Source of the DNA: Rhodamnia argentea
Taxonomy: Eukaryota > Streptophyta > Magnoliopsida > Myrtales > Myrtaceae
DNA: 64,000 bases
Assembly (NCBI RefSeq): GCF_020921035.1
Contig: NC_063155.1
Coordinates: forward strand, 22,189,294-22,253,293
Direction of reading: 5' to 3'
Position numbers and translations under genes: made by a program. Positions 45,590-57,192 of the stretch are shown here, one piece after another. Every line of letters begins with the position of its first letter. Position 1 is the stretch's first letter. The notes beneath the pieces were generated by a model. It was not told the origin of the DNA, made no database searches, and worked only from the letters and a program-made list of their open reading frames with translations.

Positions 45590-47454
45590 ATGGTGGCCGC
45601 GAAGAAGACCGTAATAACTCTCTCTCTCTCTGTCCGTTAAACTTCATATTTCCTCTCTCTCTGTCACCGGTTCGTACTGGGGAGAAAGGGGACCATTTCT
45701 GTTAGTTTGCTTGGTTTTTTGTTCGCCGGAGTAATGCCCGCTGTGTTTGAGCTTGAGGTGGAAGTTGATTCTTGTGCTGCGATGTTTGATCTGTGAATCC
45801 TCAGAAGAAGACTCATGAGAGCATCAACAACAGGCTCGCTCTCGTCATGAAGAGCGGGAAGTACACGTTGGGGTACAAGACCGTCCTCAAGACTCTGAGG
45901 AACTCCAAAGGTGCGTTTCCATTGTGGAGATCAATGAGTTTTGGATGTTAATGGCGATTGCCTAAGTTATTGAAGAGAGACTCCGTGGTGCTGAGTAGGG
46001 ATTCTTTGTAGACGGTGGATGATTAGCGTGTGAATGGCTTTTGTTATGTGTCAAGAAGCAAAATTGCTGGACCTGCATAACGAGTTTGAGCAACGAAATC
46101 ATTAGTAACAGCCCAATATGTGCATCAATACTAATTGTTGTTGCCTCATTTGATGATTTAGAATAGTTTTGAGATTGAATGCTGTGGGTAGCACAGCATG
46201 GTGATCTAGATTTCACAGTCATATTACCCGGGTGAATTGACTAGCTTAGGCTAATTTCAGTGGTAGATGATGGCGTTTAGGCTCCGTTTATTTTGAGGAG
46301 AATGAATGATTTGGAAAATATTTTCCGAAAAACATCGCTTGCGTAACTTACGATATGAAAATGAATTAACGCAAAATATGTCAGGGTCAAAGAAAATGTT
46401 TTGGCCTAAACTGTCATTGATAATGAAAATATTTTTTATTAATTAATTATTTCAAGAGATACAAGTGACCATTTTTCAAAAAATGTTTTTCAAATCATTT
46501 ATTTTCTCGAAACTAACAGACCCTTAAATTTGGGAAATTTTACATTTGCCTTTTCTATGGATTTAGAGCTGGTGATGTAAAGCTAAGTTGATTGTCAGGT
46601 AAGCTGGTCATCATTGCTAACAACTGCCCTCCTCTTCGGAAGTCCGAGATAGAGTACTATGCTATGTTGGCCAAGGTCGGAGTGCATCACTACAATGGAA
46701 GTAAGGCTTTTCCCTCAGAGGCTGCTCTTATCTTGTCTTTGTACTCATGTTGAGACACTGGCACTTTCGAAAGTCACTTTAAATAATGGATGAGAGTGTG
46801 TTGTATTCTTTTGCATCTTGCTCGTGAGTACTTATGGCTATGATTTGTATGTATGGTTACAATTTCACCCCGTGAACTAAATTGTCTAGATTTATCTTCA
46901 ATGGTTGACATGGTCGTGGATATTGGTTGCTTATTGAGTGCAGTATGCTGATCATGTCTGTTTCATACAATTTTGGCTGGTAAATGAGTGTCGCTCATTT
47001 CTTGGGTTCATCTTTGTTTGCCATCGCCATGCTTCCTGCGAAGGCTTTATACCTGAATGGAAGTGTTCAGTTTCGCATGTTAGCAATTAAAAGCAAGAAC
47101 AAGACAATTTGATGACTGTCGAATCCCTCTTTAAGAGATGGACAAGTTATTTAGGAGCAATGACCATTATCACATTACTGCTGCTGTTTAATGTGTTCAA
47201 CATGCCTTCTGATAATTTTTTCTGAACAAGCCTTGCTTTGCTGTATCAGACAATGTAGACCTCGGCACTGCCTGTGGAAAATACTTTAGGGTATGCTGCC
47301 TTAGCATTATTGACCCGGGTAAGTTGATGGTCGCTTCCTGTTGGTTAATAGTGCCGCTGTGGTTCTATGATTTACATAACCTGGTTTGACGGAGAACAAA
47401 CCGTGATTTTCAGGTGACTCTGACATCATCAAGAGCATGCCTGGCGAGCATTGA
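45590..47454 (+). CDS. RPL30: 60S ribosomal protein eL30
   Basis: Five exons: 45590-45610, 45805-45910, 46599-46700, 47250-47318 and 47414-47454. The total is 339 nt, 112 aa, the normal eL30 length. It is a structural protein of the cytosolic large subunit. The sequence starts MVAAKKT and continues [20 protein letters not shown]. It contains the L7Ae-family RNA-binding core ([20 protein letters not shown]) and ends [11 protein letters not shown]. Nothing is missing. The second intron carries a Harbinger-like MITE at 46280-46523. The first exon codes for only seven residues, a common layout in plant ribosomal-protein genes, where the first intron helps expression. Confidence 0.97.
46280..46523. 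mobile_element. PIF/Harbinger-like MITE in eL30 intron 2, 244 bp
   Basis: The left end is GGCTCCGTTTATTTTGAGG and the right end, reverse-complemented, GGGTCTGTTAGTTTCGAG. The arms continue inward with AATGATTTGG / AATGATTTGA. TTA flanks both sides (46277-46279, 46524-46526). It is non-coding and removed with the intron. Confidence 0.8.
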
Positions 47455-48751
47455 GATTTTTGAATGCTTAGATGTCACTTTAGATTTTTCATTTCTTTGC
47501 TCAGCTGGGCATTGCGTTTCCATTTATTCAGATGAGCTCTTATGTTTATCAGAGAAGTTTGATTGTAAAACCCGAGAAGCTTTTTGTAGCTTTTTTATGT
47601 GTCGATGTTGGATTGCGTCTAAATGAGTTTTACGGACGAACCAATTGATCTCTTTATTATTATTATTATCATCTAAGAGTTCTGGATCAGCCATGACCTT
47701 TTTATACACGGAAGTTACCGTCACCTAGTAATTGGCCCGTGCAGGACCTCGTCAAGTTAAGGTGTGTTCTTGTATCAATAATCTTAATTCGCTAAGGGTA
47801 TTGAATGCCATTTTCCATCTCTGTGAGGTCAATTCTCGATGTTAGAATCAGCAATCCCTGAAATGTGGTGCTGGTTCTTCGAATGCGGGCGTTTGAGGTA
47901 GGAAAGGCGATGAATATTTGTTAAGTACTAATTTCATTTAAAGGTGGTTTACCTTGGGTCATTTTCTTTTATTAGGTCTACTTCACCAATGCAACATGAA
48001 CGGGGCAGAAATCGGGACATAAGCTCCGGCCTGCTTTGTTGGTGCAATTTCCTCACCTTTAGCACTGAGAGTTCCTCTGTCTCGGTTCATATTGGCCCTG
48101 CCAAATGTTGGTTGTCGCCATGGCGATCGGTCTCTTGTTTCTGGCAGTAATAGGTTGCCCCCTTCTGACATTGGAAGGCCGGGCCTCAAGCATGGAACAC
48201 AGTTACTATCTAGCCTAGATCCCGTCAAACGGTAGGTTTCTTAGTGATGGCAGTTATAGCTCGCCGAAGCCGATGTTGGAGTCCCCGTCTCGAGCACGGA
48301 ACAGCAACACGGTTGCTGCTCAACCGGCACTTGTTATCACTTATCCCTCCTCGCTCGTGACGTGCCCCGTTTCACGATACGGGCCATGAACGCGGACGGA
48401 GGCCCATACGAGCATAACTTGTCCAGTTTCATTCTCTCTCGCTGTTCTCTTTCTTCTTCGAAACCCCCTTTGCTTGTTCCTGTGGAAGTTCCAAAAAAAA
48501 AAAAAGTCGCGAACCTCCACACGAACTGTCTCGTTCTCCTCGTGTTGGAGTGCAAAATGAGCAGCTGACGGCTCCGATAGATCTCCGCCTCGCTCTCGTC
48601 TGTCACATCTACCGTCGTTTATCACATGCGCTCGAACTGTGGTCCCGTCCCATCTCGGATGCAACAACTCCATTACGATTCCGCGACCCAATCGCGATTC
48701 CATACTCTCCGCGTTTAGCGATCTCGGAGAATCGGGGGAAAGGGGCATCGG
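47455..48751. other. 3' flank of eL30 and upstream region of the next gene
   Basis: No gene supported. A (TTA)n stretch lies near 47655-47669. The GC-richer part from about 48340 is probably promoter and leader of the membrane-protein gene. Open frames on both strands here have no recognisable content. Confidence 0.45.
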
Positions 48752-50919
48752 ATGGAAGGCTTCAGCGCCGAGGATCTGTCGACGATCGGCGGGATCGCGA
48801 CGGTGTCACTCCTGCATTCCTTCATCCCCACGCACTGGCTCCCTTTCTCCATCGTCGGCCGCGCCCAGAAGTGGAACCTCTCCCGTACTCTACTCGTCAG
48901 TATGTCTTATCTCCTCTCTCCGTGTCTCCATTTTCGTTCGCGAGTCTTTTGTTCGCGCGTTGCTCGCGGATCTCTGTTCCTGATTCCGATTCATGTCGCG
49001 TGCGGTTGTGTTTGAGTTCGTTGCTGGTAGATGCAGAAGCGTTAGAGAGTCTTGTTTAGCTCTTACACCAGTTCGCTGTTTTCCAATTTCTGGTCACTAT
49101 TGCTGTTCCGATGGCACTTACTTGAGGCTTATCTACTCTTGCGTGTTTGGGTTGTGGTTTCATGTTGAATTCTTGTGCATGGCGGTGAGATTTATGGCGG
49201 ATCTATTATCTTGTCCAAATCGATCGTTCTTGAGAACGTGCCAGATGCACAGTGAAGGATGGGGATAGATTCGTCGCGATCTCTCTCTCTCTCTCTCTCT
49301 CTCTCTTGCTTCTCTTCTGCTGCTTTGCTTTTAAGGAAGATGTGAATGTCTGAACATACGTAGAGGAAATGCACTGCATTTTTAGGCTGCAAAGAAGACG
49401 GTTAATGGGCTCTTGGTTCTTCTTTTGAAGTGAGTGGTTGAATTGTTTCTGTTGGAGATAAGAAAGAAAAAATGGAGAGGGAACTTGGTTTGGATTTTCT
49501 ACTTGGATAGGAAAAGGTTAGGCTCTAAGGTCGTATGGTCGAATTTTCGCGTGGGAAAGGAAAACCTGAAAAGGGAATGTTGATGGTGAAGATAAGCAGA
49601 CAAATCTAGAATGTTATGACACTCTTTCTTGCAGAATTTGCGGCGATTTGCTTTGTGATTAAGAATGTTGTGTAAGGTTACCAATACCAAATCTGCGAAT
49701 AGTATTCTTGCATACTGGAACAGCCTAGTTGTTAGGTGGCTGCCCGGTAATAAATGGAAAGTTTCGCAAGAGGTAATCTCCCCCAGGAAGGTTCTTGTTA
49801 TGTGAATCAAGGGTTCTTCTTAGCAACAAATGTCAGGTGTTTGAAAAATGTTGTAACATGGTTCAGTCTCGTCTAGTTTGCTATTGACATGATAGTTGCT
49901 TAGGCTGCTACGGTGCTGGTAGTTCTTATAACGAATCTTGTTTCTCTTGCAGCTGCATTTGGGGCAGTTTTGCATGTAATTTCTACTTCACTTCTTGGCA
50001 TCACTGCTATTACAATGGCAAATACGATTGCTGGCGAAGAAACAGTCCATAAACTTGCTTCTCTTTTGCTTGTAATTCTCGGTGGTAGCTACGTCTTGTT
50101 GTTTCTTTCTGGAAAGGGTGGTCACAGTCATTCACACAACCAACCTATGGAGAAAATGGCTGTTGCCGGTCTGGTTCTTGTACCAGCACTATCTCCATGT
50201 GCGACCACACTTCCTGTGTTTCTTGCTGTGGGAAACTCGTCCTCCATGATGGTACTTGCCATCGTAGTGCTGCTCTTCAGGTATTACTGGACATAGAATT
50301 CTCGCATTTTTTATCTAAATCCTTTGACAATGGTGAGGTGATAGTAGAGTACCTAACTGGTCTCTGCAATAGTTATGAAGTAAAAACAGAAAATTTTTTA
50401 TATGTTTGGTGTTGAGACTTAAACCTGAAAATTATGTGACACAATCTTTGGTGTTGCCTTACATTTTTGTCAGTTTGCTTTTTTCAGTGCATCTGTGTGA
50501 ATACTGACGGTAGCTTATTCAATCGTCTGGCATTCAGATGATTGACGACATTTTATATCATAAGATTGCCAATATCTTTTTTTTTTTTTGGCTGATTTAG
50601 ATTGCCAGTATCTTGGGGTAGAAATCTCTTTTTTCTCGTTTTTTTAATCCCCCATCTGGGAGAGTGATGATTAACTGCTGGTTGTTGGTAATGTATTTGG
50701 ATTTGCAGCACCATAACGGTGATGACCTCATTGGTGGCTCTCTCGTTTTATGGAGCTAGCCAGCTGAAATTCCACTGGGTGGAGCGGTATGACAAGCTTC
50801 TTGTAGGCTCAGTTCTGTGCTTGGTTGGAATTTTAACTCTCATTTTTCATCATCACGATCATGATGCCGATGTGGGTTCTGGAGGACAGCATGTGCATAG
50901 GAAAGTCATTGGTTTCTGA
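48752..50919 (+). CDS. Multi-pass membrane protein with His-rich loops, nickel-transporter-like
   Basis: Three exons: 48752-48899, 49953-50280 and 50709-50919. The total is 687 nt, 228 aa. About six hydrophobic segments are visible. The first contains SLLHSFIPTHWLPF, the second AAFGAVLHVISTSLLGITAI, the third LASLLLVILGGSYVLLFL. A PALSPCATTLPVFLAVG segment and two C-terminal segments follow. A loop reads GGHSHSHNQP and the C-terminus FHHHDHD, then QHVHRK. Histidine clusters like these suggest binding of a divalent metal. The layout recalls the NiCoT/UreH/LysE-like transporter group and plant proteins loosely annotated as high-affinity nickel transport family. Substrate and membrane are unknown. 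No transit peptide is obvious. Confidence 0.85.
49281..49306. repeat. (CT)n microsatellite in an intron
   Basis: A pure CT run in the first intron of the membrane-protein gene. Confidence 0.9.
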
Positions 50920-53786
50920 TTTTTTTTCCGTTTTTTCTGTGCATGTCGTTGCAATTTGGCAATGTGTAGAAAATGTTTCTGTACCCTGCTCCTGTACTGC
51001 TGCTTGTTCTGGCACAAGCTAGTTAGGAGACTGATTTCCCCTCGCCTTCCGGAATCGTTCAAGTGCCTTCTTTTCGGGAGGAGGGGAAATACTAGTTACG
51101 TCCATGTGCCATGTTCTTTCAAGTGATAATACTAGTGAAGCCAAGTGTAACTTCAATTGCCTTTTCCAATTGCTACGGCGGGATTTGGTTCGACTGGATT
51201 GCGTATTGAACAATGGGTTGCATGTATATGTCCCACTTGTTCTGTTACGTAAACCAAATGATTTCTTGCTTATGGTAGTGATTTAGGGGAAGAAAGAAAT
51301 TGTCAGGTAGGCATTACTTGGCACGACTATTACACACATGCAATACTTTCAATATTAACTGGCAGAAGCGCATCCGATTTCGACAAATACAGCTGATGAT
51401 CTAGATAGAATGATCATCTCCGGTTGGTTCCTCCCACGGCCCTCCTCTACTGCCTGAAGAACCGAAGAAGTACTTAAATTCTCTGCTTGTCCGAATGATA
51501 TTGCAAAATTGGCACACGAGTCCCTTTCGAAGAGAGAGAGCTTGAGAAAATGTACAAAGTCGAATCATTCTTCTGAACGGAAAAATCATGACGATGCAGA
51601 TGATTTTCTTTCTTTTGCTAGTCTGCTTGCAAGCCAGCTTGTAGGTTGGATTCTTTAGCTGAAGGACAAAAGGCAAAAGTGAGCTGATCTTGGTCGGTTC
51701 CCCGAAAGACGAAAGTTTACCGACATAGACGTACATTTCGAGTTGCTAATCCCACACTCCTTTGTACCCCGAATGCCTTTTGGTCAATGCCTCTCTCTCT
51801 CTCTACACGCAGGAGATTAGAATTCTTATATAGAGCCGTCCGTACCGAATCATTCGTGGAGAAATTACATCGAGAAACCCTCTAGTCTGGGAGTCGGTCG
51901 ATCATGTTTCGAATCTCGCATTACTCACGAATGGTTGCTTCTCTTAAATTGAACAGCAAGTCAAGGACATGGGCCGAGATTCATAGGCAGGTGGGTTTAC
52001 CTACAGTGCTAGAGAGAGAGAGAGAGAGAGAGAGGAGAAGAAGACGACAACGACTCCTCGAAATTTTATACGATTGTATAACAAAAGAACAAGAAAAAAT
52101 TAGTGACAACATTAGCGAGAAATAAAATACTCGCCTGATGCATCAGTCAGACCTAATTTAACGTTGGAGTCTTGCTGAAATTAGCCGTTCCCTTTCGGAA
52201 TGATGATGCCCCTTGTTCCGTACGCCTACAAGATTCCACTTAACGCTCATAAAATAAATTAAGGAGGTTAAAAAACCGGACAAGCGACGCTTTCTACTGA
52301 CAGGGCGGTTCTCTCTCTCTCTCTCCCTTTTCCGCTTGGATCCTACTCAGATCACATGCATCCTCAAAATTCTTTAATCGTAAGCGGCTTTCCATCTCTG
52401 ACCACTTTTAGATTTATCTCGTAGCTTCCTTCGCCTTTTCACTTACATTTCACTTCCCCCACCCCTACCCCCACCGCCCCCACACCACACACACACAAAA
52501 CCAAATTATCAATTGCAAGAGGCATACGACGTCGGAAGCTAAAAACTTCACAAGGATTTATAGGTGATGTGATCAAATTTCCCTAGGCATTCCGACCAAC
52601 ACCATACCATCAAATGTTATCAACTATTTCATTTGAGAAAATTGTCCGACGAGTACTAAATCTTTTAGTACGGCGGTCAATACAGTCCTACACTTTTTGA
52701 CGATTTTCTGATGCAGTTCTTCCCGCCGCTTTTGATACTTGGCCGGTGCGGATGTCGGCCGCCCGACGTGACGCGACCGTCACGTTAATGGCTTTCGATC
52801 AAAATTAGCTGAAATGATTACACCGACAAAGTCTCAAAAGGTTTAGGCTATAAATTGGTCAAATCATCAAAATGTTCAAGACTAAATTGACGAAATTAAA
52901 AAATTCGGAACTAAATTGACCTCTAGGTTAAGGACTTGTTAAACAATTACCCGATTTCATTTAAAGCATTCGATACCGGTCGGGTACAACCCTTCCCGCG
53001 TAGGGGTTCACATCTACGTGAAAAATAGACTAGAAAATGGAAGTGGTCGAGCAAGACAACTTGCCAAACCCATGTGGACGAATCTTCTTTCCGAGATATA
53101 AAAGTAAGCGTGGTTCGCCACCAGCCATCATGCTTTTGTCAACGTCATTGTCGTGATATTACTGTCAAAACTATTAGAAATCAATCGACCCGGTCATCTT
53201 TCCATGCAATACTTCGTTCGGGCACGCTCGCATACCATAGGGATTTTCCATTAACATTCATTTCTAATGAATCGTGCCTCGTTCGTCTTGATTTGGCTTT
53301 GGATGGAACGAAACCGATTCGATTTGGATGTAAAAGGTTTACACGAAATGCGCTTACTAAAATTACGCCGAGCACTGAGTGAACATAAAGGACGGCGACC
53401 TTTCGCCGGCCCGTCGAACCATCGTCGCTCGCCTCTACCATCCGTAGGTGCTTTGAGACTATGTAGGGAGTGACCAAAGTGCATGAGAATCTTTCCCACG
53501 ACGTCATGAAATGGCACATACTTTTCAATTTGCCATATCCTCTACATGGCCAAAAAAAAATTGCCATATTCTCCGATGACGTGGAAAGAGGGGGAGAGAA
53601 TCTGCCAAATGTGTCGTGTCAATGTCAATTACAAATTTCATTTTCTTCTGCTTAATGATTCCTGCGGTGGACCAGAGAATTTCTCACCCGCCGCTTTGAT
53701 TTCTCCCGAAAAGCTCATCCATTCCGGCAAAAAAAGCTGCGTTCATCTCGTGAATTTCCCCCGATCCAAAACTGGTTTCAAAAGCT

Positions 53787-53825
<39 letters not shown>

Positions 53826-54157
53826 GCAGATGAAAAGGGTCGTGGAAAGATAGGTCGTCCGACATCATAAAGCCGTGGAGAAAAATAGGAAAAAAACAAT
53901 AAAAAAAAAGACAACCTTAATCAACGAATGAAATGTGCAATGAAAAAGATTCACTCGCCTCGTTGGCTTTGGGACTTTTCCGAGTTGTCTCCTTCGTTCT
54001 CCCTCTTTTGCTCTGTCCACCAAAGCAAAAAGTAGGTGTACTTCAAAAATTACATGTGTTCTTGCTCAGCTTTCTTGCTGCCCGCTTTGCCAGAAAATAA
54101 AGGTTCGGACTTTACGGGGGATTCGTTGCAAAATCACCGAGAGATGAAGAGGAGAGA
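50920..54157. other. Long gene-poor stretch
   Basis: Apart from the doubtful small frame at 51401-51736, no gene is supported. It contains GA microsatellites (52011-52034, 53792-53822) and a C/A-rich low-complexity stretch (52451-52500). A dispersed repeat at about 52640-52940 is related, inverted, to 34.56-34.76 kb. Confidence 0.45.
51401..51736 (-). CDS. Possible small gene, 111 codons, unassigned
   Basis: An ATG-started frame on the minus strand. A TATA-like CTATATAAG lies at about 51824-51832 on the same strand, roughly 90 bp upstream of the ATG. The predicted protein is basic in the middle (KQTSKRKKIICIV) and ends in a hydrophilic GSRGGPWEEPTGDDHSI tail. I recognise no family, signal peptide or domain. 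It may be a short plant-specific gene or a chance frame. Confidence 0.3.
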   Translation of the reverse strand: MYVYVGKLSSFGEPTKISSLLPFVLQLKNPTYKLACKQTSKRKKIICIVMIFPFRRMIRLCTFSQALSLRKGLVCQFCNIIRTSREFKYFFGSSGSRGGPWEEPTGDDHSI

Positions 54158-54160
54158 TAA

Positions 54161-54410
54161 GGGTATCGTTTGTTTCGCAAAAAGGACGAACTACTTTGAA
54201 AATATTATTAAAAGAAATATCCCTCGAACGGTTAAGCAAACCAATGAACGAAAACATTTTCAATGTTTATAAGAATGCTTGGAAATAAATTGTTGTCGAT
54301 AATGTAAACATTCTTCATTGATTGACTGATTATTCCAAGCGATGGAAGCGGTCGATTTTTATAAAAAAATTCTTTTCAAATATCTTTCCTTTCTTGCGAA
54401 ACAAACGGAG
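54161..54410. mobile_element. PIF/Harbinger-like MITE, 250 bp
   Basis: The left end is GGGTATCGTTTGTTTCGCAA and the right end, reverse-complemented, CTCCGTTTGTTTCGCAAG. TAA flanks both sides (54158-54160, 54411-54413). The interior is AT-rich and non-coding. It belongs with the copies at 4507, 43847 and 46280. Confidence 0.75.
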
Positions 54411-54413
54411 TAA

Positions 54414-56138
54414 ACAAGCATTCCCTGTGAAAAGAAATATGAAGGAAATAGGCTAATTTGCTTCCTGCTTTATTCAAACATTTTATGTAATGCTATGATA
54501 TCACCGAGTAAATCATATTTTTGAAGGAAATTCGTAATATCGCCGGCATTCCTATATTAAACCATAAATGCCAAAAATTTATGGAACTGCTTTAAAAGTT
54601 TTAAAAATGACAGAGAAATACGTGATTTGATATTTTGAAATTCTAACGAATAGCGATATCGATCTCCCTCAAACATGCATTCAAACAAGAGCGATATCCC
54701 TTGAGGTATAGATAAGAGAAAGTTTAAATAAGTCTCGAGACTCGTAATCTCATACGAATCATAAAGAAAATCTAGACCCATTCGACCAAGCAGTATCTAT
54801 TTCGATATTGATGATAATTGAGGTTATTGCATCCAACAAACAACCTCTGCTATTAATTCACTACACCTTTTTTTTTTGTGGCCCTTTTTGCGTAGAAATC
54901 CTCAAAACAATAGTTTTAAGATTGCCCAGAGATTCTAATTGCAAGGCAGGCAGAGGGGCAAATCATGTGGACCCCCAAGCCCCAACGACGAAGTTGGGTG
55001 GCATCGGGATCGATTCCAATTTAAAAGACTTTGAGATTAAATTACGAGACGATCACCCTCGGTAAAATCCCACCCCCGCATGGTCCCCAGCATGAAATAA
55101 TTACCCCTCTAAAATTTTTACAGCATTATATGTGCGAAAACGACTTAGCCGAAACTTTTCGGTCCATCGGGTTGGAATCTCGGCTCCGGTCTTCCCACGT
55201 GGCGACTTCTTCGCAAGTTCAGCCGTCGGAGTGCAGTTTCGATCTCCGCCGAGAAAATTTTACAACATTAATTTTTCATAATGTGGCCCTAAAATCCCTA
55301 AACGTCGACTGACCTTTATAATATGTGCGGATGTGGACATGGACGTGATCGTGAAGGTCGCATCACGAGAGAAATAGTATTGTGTCTGTTTGGTAACACT
55401 CCAAAAACGCGTATGATTAAAAATTGTTTCAAAAGTGTTCATTTTAAGAAACAAAAATGAGAAATAAAAAAAAAATTTGTTTCTGAATTTTGGAATGCTT
55501 TTTAGGAAAAACTCGAAGGCGAGTTTGTGCAAGCCACCAACGCCCACCATCATCGGCGAGGAGTTGAAGCGGACGCCAGGCGATTCTTGATCGTTCCTTT
55601 TGGTGAAAAATGTGTTTTTTTTTTTTGTTGTATTTGCCAAACGCGTTTACGTTCTCGAAAATCGTAGTCGAGAACGGAAATATAAAAAAATATTTCTGTT
55701 CCAAATATGTTTTCAGGAATAGAAACGTTACTATGTACGGTCTTGACCCCGCGAATTGTCCAAAAGGTGGGCGAGGAAGCAGACGAGTCGACGGTGACGC
55801 GGGCGAATCAAAACAAACAAAAGATGAACAAAAAAAAAAAAAAAAATGAGGAAATGCACGTACATGCAACGCAAACGAAAAGTTAAATTAAAAAAATAAA
55901 TAAATAAAAGGAGAATAGTGACGGTCCATCTCCATCAGATCCACGGCCACGGCGGGTCCCACACTCCACTCCCCTCCCCCACACTCCACTCCCCTCCCCC
56001 GGACTCACTCAACTCGTCGTTCTTCTCTCTCTCTCTCTCTCTCTCCTCCTCACTTAACTCCCTTCGTCTGCATGAAATCGGAAACCGCTCATTGTTCTTC
56101 CGTTTCTCTCTCTGTCTCTGTCTCTTCACGGCGGTGAA
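54414..56138. other. Gene-free stretch upstream of the DUF630/DUF632 gene
   Basis: No gene supported. About 55380-55730 resembles a decayed MITE (GTGTCTGTTTGGTAAC at one side, AATAGAAACGTTAC at the other). A perfect 20-bp tandem duplication lies at 55961-56000 and a TC run at about 56025-56044; both are near the expected transcription start. Confidence 0.45.
55961..56000. repeat. Perfect 2 x 20-bp tandem duplication
   Basis: The unit ACACTCCACTCCCCTCCCCC occurs twice, end to end, shortly upstream of the DUF630/DUF632 leader. Confidence 0.95.
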
Positions 56139-57192
56139 CATGGTTCGATGATTCTCTCCTGCGGCCTGTCTTCCCCTGCATTCCTCAAGCTCTCGCCCGC
56201 GGGACTCCGACTAGCTTCAGTCCTCTCTCAGGTACTCGAGCTCGTTTCGACTTCGGGTGTCCTCATCGCGTTTCGGTGCTTTGCCGTGGTCGATTTTCGG
56301 CGGTCGGTGGGCTTGCGGGAGCCTCAATTTCGCTGGATTCCCGGTGCTTTGCCTCCTGATTTTTTCTCTTTTATACCAGAAATGGGATCTGTGTTGCTGA
56401 TTTGATATAGCAATTGGCGAATCTCTCTCGGCCCGCTCGGTGCTGTCTTCTGGATTTTGGCAATGTAATGTAGCCTTTGCGTATCTAATTCCGCAGATTT
56501 AGATTAGTTACGTGGGCGCTGCGGTTGAATTGTGATCTCTCCCTCTCTCTCTCTCTCTCTCTCTCGTACGCACGCGGGCAGGAATATTCTTTCCCTTCGT
56601 CAAATGATTGCTCGAGTGTAGAAAGATTACTTGGTCTGACCGATTGCGCATTTACGGTGTTTCGTAGCTTCTTGTACCAATTTATCAGTTTTGCCCTGGA
56701 CCTAGGATTGGTGCAATTTGTGTATTTCTATGGACATTTCCCCTATTTCCTTGCTTTTCCTTCTTTTAGGAGGCGAATTCTGCAAATTTCCAGGCTTTGT
56801 TTTTTTTTTTTTTTTAAACTTTGGCCAAGTGAAAACTGCTATGTTCAAGATCAACAAAAGTATACAGGCGACGCTCCATGGCTCATGGAGGCCGAGTTTT
56901 AACATCATTTACCATCAATTCTACTAAAGGGAATGGAGATGACACTACCCAATCGCTAGAACACATTCCCCTGATGACGTGATTTATTTAGTTAGGCTCG
57001 AGATATTATCTAGTTAGGCATGATTTATTTTTCAGCTAGGGTGTACAACTTAGTTAAGAATGCCGAGTTATTGGCAAGTGGTACTTTTGTTTTTATGGTA
57101 AGATTCTTTTTTCTTTTGGGCGGATTTCTAGGAAGTTGTCTTGAGCTTATCCAATTTTGCTGAGTAGCATATCTACGTTGCTCAGTTGCAGT
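56139..57192 (+). promoter_or_regulatory. 5' leader region of the DUF630/DUF632 gene, probable leader intron
   Basis: A donor-like CTCTCAG|GTACTC at 56230 and an acceptor TTGCAG ending at 57191 suggest a leader intron of about 0.96 kb that ends one base before the main ATG. The putative first leader exon has a minimal uORF ATGGTTCGATGA (56139-56150), whose stop overlaps a second ATG. Confidence 0.4.

Noticed and set aside
53074..53567. Overlapping frames on both strands near 53.1-53.6 kb
   Set aside because: No domain, TATA box, splice pattern or composition difference; probably chance.
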